NCBI GenBank assembly: GCA_903918315.1
Contig: CAIXEA010000141.1
Location: forward strand, 1 to 46,563
DNA from: an uncultured Acetobacteraceae bacterium
GTDB lineage: Bacteria > Pseudomonadota > Alphaproteobacteria > Acetobacterales > Acetobacteraceae
Length of the DNA: 46,563 bases
Direction of reading: 5' to 3'
Shown here: positions 43,519 through 46,563 of the stretch, one piece after another
Numbering within the stretch: position 1 is the stretch's first letter
Layout: every line of letters begins with the position of its first letter
Notes under the pieces: model-generated
Databases searched by the model: none
What the model saw: only the letters and a program-made list of their open reading frames with translations
What the model was told of the DNA's origin: nothing
Translations under genes and position numbers: made by a program

Positions 43519-44865
43519 TCACCCCACCGCCAGCCGCACCGCCACGCCCAGCGCCGCGGTCAGGCCGAGCGTCTTCAAAACCCCCAGTTTCAGCCGGAAC
43601 AGACACAGCGCCGCGACCGCCGCCAAGGCCAACGCGGCCAGGTCGACGCTGAGCAGCACCGGCAGATCGACCGACACCGGCCCCGCGCGCAAAGGCACAT
43701 GGTCGTGAAACACCACATGCAGCGCGAACCAGACCGCGAGGTTGCCGACAACGCCCACCACCGCCGCCGTGACCGCGGCCAGGGCCCCGGACAAGGCCTG
43801 GTTGGAGGCCAGCCGCTCGATCAACGGCGCCCCCAGGAACACGAACACGAAGCAGGGCGCGAAGGTCACCCATAGCGTCAGGATTGCGCCCACGATCCCG
43901 CCGGGCACGCCGGTCAGTCCGCCGGGTGCGCGGAAGCCGGCCAGGAAGCCAACGAATTGCAGCACCAGGATCAGCGGGCCCGGCGTGGTTTCCGCCAGAC
44001 CCAGCCCTGCCAGCATCTCCGCCGGGGCAAGCCAGTGATAGGCCTCCACCGCGTCCTGCGCGACATAGGCGAGCACCGCATAGGCGCCGCCAATCGTGAC
44101 CACCGCCATCTTGGAGAAGAAGAAGGCGATATCGGCGAAAGTGCCGCCGGTGGTCAGCATCAGAGTGGCAACCGGTGCCAGCCATAGCACCGCCGCCACC
44201 GCCCCCGCCCGCCGCGCCATCGCCGCCTGCCGCGCCGTCCGCCCGGGATCCGCGGCGAGCACCGCGTCGATCAAAGCCGGGCCATCATGCCTGGCCTGGC
44301 CGTGCCCGGCATGGCTGAAATGATCGGGCAGGAACCAGCCGATGGCCCCGGCCGTCAGCACCACCGCCGGGAACGGCACATGAAAAAAGAACAGCGCCAC
44401 GAAGCCCGCGCCCGCCAAAGCCCAGGCGATGCGGCCCTTCAAGGCCCGGCGGCCGATGCGCAACAGCGCCTCGATCACAAAGACCAGCACCGCGCTTTTC
44501 AGCCCAAAGAACATCGCATCGATGACCGGAACATGCCCGGCCAGCGCGTAGATCAGGGACAGGGCCAGCATCACGACCGCGCCTGGGATCACGAAGATGA
44601 TCCCCGCCGCTAGCCCGCCTTTGACCCCGTGCATCAGCCAGCCCAGATAGGTAGCGAGTTGCTGCGCCTCCGGCCCCGGCAGCAGATTGCAGAAGCTCAA
44701 TGCATGCAGGAACCGGCGCTCCCCGATCCAGTGGCGCTGATCGACGACTTCCTTGTGCAAAAGGGCGATCTGGCCAGCCGGCCCGCCAAAGGACAGCAGG
44801 CCGATTTTCAGCCAGACCCGGAAGGCCGCCGCGAAGCTCGGCATCCGGCTTTCGGGTCCGTTCAT
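43519..44865 (-). CDS. chrA: Chromate efflux transporter
   Basis: A 448-residue inner-membrane protein of the CHR family with two homologous halves. The first half has LLSFGGPAGQIALLHKEVV and FCNLLPGPEAQQLATYLGW. The second has GGTFADIAFFFSKMAVVTIGGAYAV (split here) and LGLAETTPGPLILVLQFVGF. These GGP and PGP motifs mark ChrA proteins, which expel chromate, probably with sulfate as the related ion. About 10-12 membrane helices are visible. The ATG at 44865 follows GAGGGG. A second ATG at 44844 is possible. Confidence 0.93.
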   Translation of the reverse strand: MNGPESRMPSFAAAFRVWLKIGLLSFGGPAGQIALLHKEVVDQRHWIGERRFLHALSFCNLLPGPEAQQLATYLGWLMHGVKGGLAAGIIFVIPGAVVMLALSLIYALAGHVPVIDAMFFGLKSAVLVFVIEALLRIGRRALKGRIAWALAGAGFVALFFFHVPFPAVVLTAGAIGWFLPDHFSHAGHGQARHDGPALIDAVLAADPGRTARQAAMARRAGAVAAVLWLAPVATLMLTTGGTFADIAFFFSKMAVVTIGGAYAVLAYVAQDAVEAYHWLAPAEMLAGLGLAETTPGPLILVLQFVGFLAGFRAPGGLTGVPGGIVGAILTLWVTFAPCFVFVFLGAPLIERLASNQALSGALAAVTAAVVGVVGNLAVWFALHVVFHDHVPLRAGPVSVDLPVLLSVDLAALALAAVAALCLFRLKLGVLKTLGLTAALGVAVRLAVG

Positions 44866-45028
44866 GCGCCCATCCCCTCAGCGTTGGTGTCCGTTGATCG
44901 CCGGCCAGAGAGGCCCTGATCGCCGCGCCAGATTGAGATCGGGAGTATCGGCGGCGCCGACGAGGGTGGCAAGGCGATGGTCTCCCGCCAGGTTCCGCCT
45001 AGGTTCGTGCGAACGACAGGAGACACCC

Positions 45029-46396
45029 ATGACCCACGATCCCGCCTGGCCGCTGGCCCAGCATGTCCACCGCACCCAATTCGCCGACTTGCCCGCGAGC
45101 GCCGTCGAATCCGCGCGCCGCGACATTCTCGACACCTTCGGCTGCATGTTGGGCGGCAGCGGCTCGCCGGGGATCGACGAACTCTGCGCGGTCATCGGCC
45201 ATTGGGGCGGGCGGGCGGAAGCGCGCGCCCTGTTGCGCGGCATGACCCTGCCGGCGCCGCAGGCCGCGATGCTGAATGCCAGCATGGGCCATGCGCTCGA
45301 TTTCGATGACACGCTGGATACCGGCGGCTCGATCCATCCCGGCGTGTCCGTGCTCAGCGCGGTGCTGGCCGCGGCGGACAGCCTGGATGGAATCAGCGGG
45401 GCGGATGTTCTGCTCGCCACCGCGCTCGGGCTGGATGTGTCGTGCCGCATCGCCTTCGCCTCCACGGTCGATCGCGGCTGGCATCGCACCGCCTGCATCG
45501 GCGTGTTCGGCGCCACCGCCGCGGTGAGCAAGCTGATGCGGCTGACCGCGGAACAGACGCTGCACGCCTTCGGCATCGCCTTCAGCCATGCCGCGGGAAA
45601 TCGGCAGTGCATCCTGGACGGGGCGCTGACCAAGCGCATGCAGGCCGGCCAGGCCGCCAGCGCCGGCGTGTTCTCGGCCGTGCTGGCCCAGACCGGCTTC
45701 ACCGGCGCGCATAACATCTTCAACGGCAAGTTCGGATTTTTGGAGCTATACCAGCCGAACGGGCACGACGCGGCGCGCCTGACCCAGGACCTCGGCACCG
45801 TCTTCTGTGGGGAGGCTCTGAGCTACAAGCCCTATCCCTGCGGGCGGCCGTTGCATTCGGCGATCGATGCCGCCCTGGCCGCGCGCTCGGCCCTGGGCAT
45901 CACCGCCGCCGAACAGATCGCGTCCGTCACGATCGAAGCGGACCCGGCGGACAACAAAGACCAGTTCGGTGGCGCCGCCAGCAAGCGGCGGCCGACCCAG
46001 GTAGTGGAAGCGCAGTTCGCGCAGCCCTTCCTGGTCGCCACCGCATTGGTGCATGGCCGGGTGGGCATCGCCGAGGTCGATGGGCTGGGGAATGAGGCCG
46101 TGCTGGCCTTGTCCGGCCGCGTCACGGGGGCGGCCTCGGCCGCGCGCCGGAAGGGGTCATTGAGTATCGCCGTGACCCATACCGACGGACGCTCGGTCAC
46201 GATCGAAGCCTCCGGCCCCCTCGGCTCCCCGGAGAAGCCGCTCAGCGATGCCCAGTTCGCGGCCAAGTTCCGCGATTGCGCGGGCAATGCGAGACGGCCC
46301 CTGCCGGCGCAGAGCGTCGATGCCGCGCTGGCCATGATTGGCCGGCTGGAAACGATGGCGGATGCAAGGGGGCTGCTGGGATTGTTCGCGGCGTAA
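45029..46396 (+). CDS. MmgE/PrpD family protein
   Basis: A 455-residue protein of the 2-methylcitrate dehydratase/cis-aconitate decarboxylase/iminodisuccinate epimerase fold (PF03972). Seen are SARRDILDTFGCMLGGSGSP, the active-site-type MLNASMGHALDFDDT, IHPGVSVLSAVLA, ILDGALTKRMQAGQAASAG and SYKPYPCGRPLHSAIDA. The ATG at 45029 follows AGGAG by 6 bases. No other methylcitrate-cycle genes are nearby, so the substrate is open. The open frame upstream runs into the chromate transporter promoter and is not coding. Confidence 0.92.
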   Translation: MTHDPAWPLAQHVHRTQFADLPASAVESARRDILDTFGCMLGGSGSPGIDELCAVIGHWGGRAEARALLRGMTLPAPQAAMLNASMGHALDFDDTLDTGGSIHPGVSVLSAVLAAADSLDGISGADVLLATALGLDVSCRIAFASTVDRGWHRTACIGVFGATAAVSKLMRLTAEQTLHAFGIAFSHAAGNRQCILDGALTKRMQAGQAASAGVFSAVLAQTGFTGAHNIFNGKFGFLELYQPNGHDAARLTQDLGTVFCGEALSYKPYPCGRPLHSAIDAALAARSALGITAAEQIASVTIEADPADNKDQFGGAASKRRPTQVVEAQFAQPFLVATALVHGRVGIAEVDGLGNEAVLALSGRVTGAASAARRKGSLSIAVTHTDGRSVTIEASGPLGSPEKPLSDAQFAAKFRDCAGNARRPLPAQSVDAALAMIGRLETMADARGLLGLFAA

Positions 46397-46484
46397 GACG
46401 AGCGGGGTTGGCCCGGACAAGCCCTACTGGGTTCACACATCGCGGGAACGAAAATTCGCAAGCCAAACAAAGGGACTTCTAACA

Positions 46485-46563
46485 CGTCATGGCCCGGCGT
46501 GTCCGGGCCACCGCCGCCCGCTCCAGGCCGCGATAGGTAGCCCGGACAAGCCGGGCTATGACG
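46485..46563. repeat. REP-like inverted repeat at the window end, type 2
   Basis: Arms of 26 bases (46485-46510 and 46538-46563) pair with three mismatches and start or end with GTCATGGCCCGG-type sequence. It is a relative of, but distinct from, the GTCATCCCCGGG copies. It reaches the last base of the window and may continue beyond. Confidence 0.75.

Overview
The window is high-GC DNA from an alphaproteobacterium, most likely a Rhodospirillales/Acetobacteraceae-type chromosome. I infer this from the GC-rich third positions, the many acyl-CoA and ABC-uptake genes, a PF13467-type ribbon-helix-helix protein, palindromic 'GTCATCCCCGGG' and 'GGGGCTC..GCCCC' intergenic repeats, and a tRNA-Val with an encoded CCA. 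No species can be named from sequence alone. There are no phage genes, insertion sequences, CRISPR arrays or rRNA genes.

Layout. 0.2-2 kb: a TIR-like/transmembrane/FGE-sulfatase-fold fusion protein, then two hairpins and a perfect 30-bp inverted repeat. 2.4-4.8 kb: a class III CoA-transferase and an orphan branched-chain-amino-acid-type binding protein. 4.9-9.2 kb: a glycerol-3-phosphate-type ABC importer (ugpB-A-E-C), whose last gene overlaps a convergent lytic transglycosylase. About 10.0-10.1 kb: an apparent trans-acting small RNA with its own promoter and terminator. 10.1-11.4 kb: N-formylglutamate amidohydrolase, tRNA-Val(GAC) and a small unknown gene. 11.5-16.7 kb (minus strand): MoxR ATPase, VWA protein, two SDRs, VOC protein, sulfurtransferase and RHH protein. 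17-20.5 kb (minus): FAD dehydrogenase, a HepT/MntA toxin-antitoxin pair and asd. 20.7-25.2 kb: mmsA, a BrnTA toxin-antitoxin pair, acyl-CoA dehydrogenase and enoyl-CoA hydratase. 25.2-31.3 kb: aldo/keto reductase, ketopantoate-reductase-like protein, an exported methyltransferase, an unknown membrane protein, and a DUF35/thiolase-like pair. 31.6-33 kb: soluble transhydrogenase. 33-39 kb: a very large PAS/GAF hybrid histidine kinase, broken by one amber codon and one frameshift, divergent from an OmpR-type regulator. 39-42 kb: two tandem D-2-hydroxyacid dehydrogenases and a transglutaminase-like protein. 42.3-43.5 kb: a selenoprotein. 43.5-46.4 kb: chromate transporter and MmgE/PrpD protein.

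The standout is at 42273-43478. Two same-frame open segments are separated only by one UGA. Together they make a complete GrdB/PrdB-family protein (PF07355), with the UGA in a C-x-x-U-x-x-C motif. Starting 4 nt after the UGA is a two-part hairpin with a G in its apical loop, 17 nt from the UGA, as expected of a bacterial SECIS element. Conventional gene calling would split it into two truncated proteins.

Other items of note are the small RNA at about 10019-10112, the TIR-FGE fusion, the broken giant kinase opposite an intact regulator, and two toxin-antitoxin modules about 3 kb apart.
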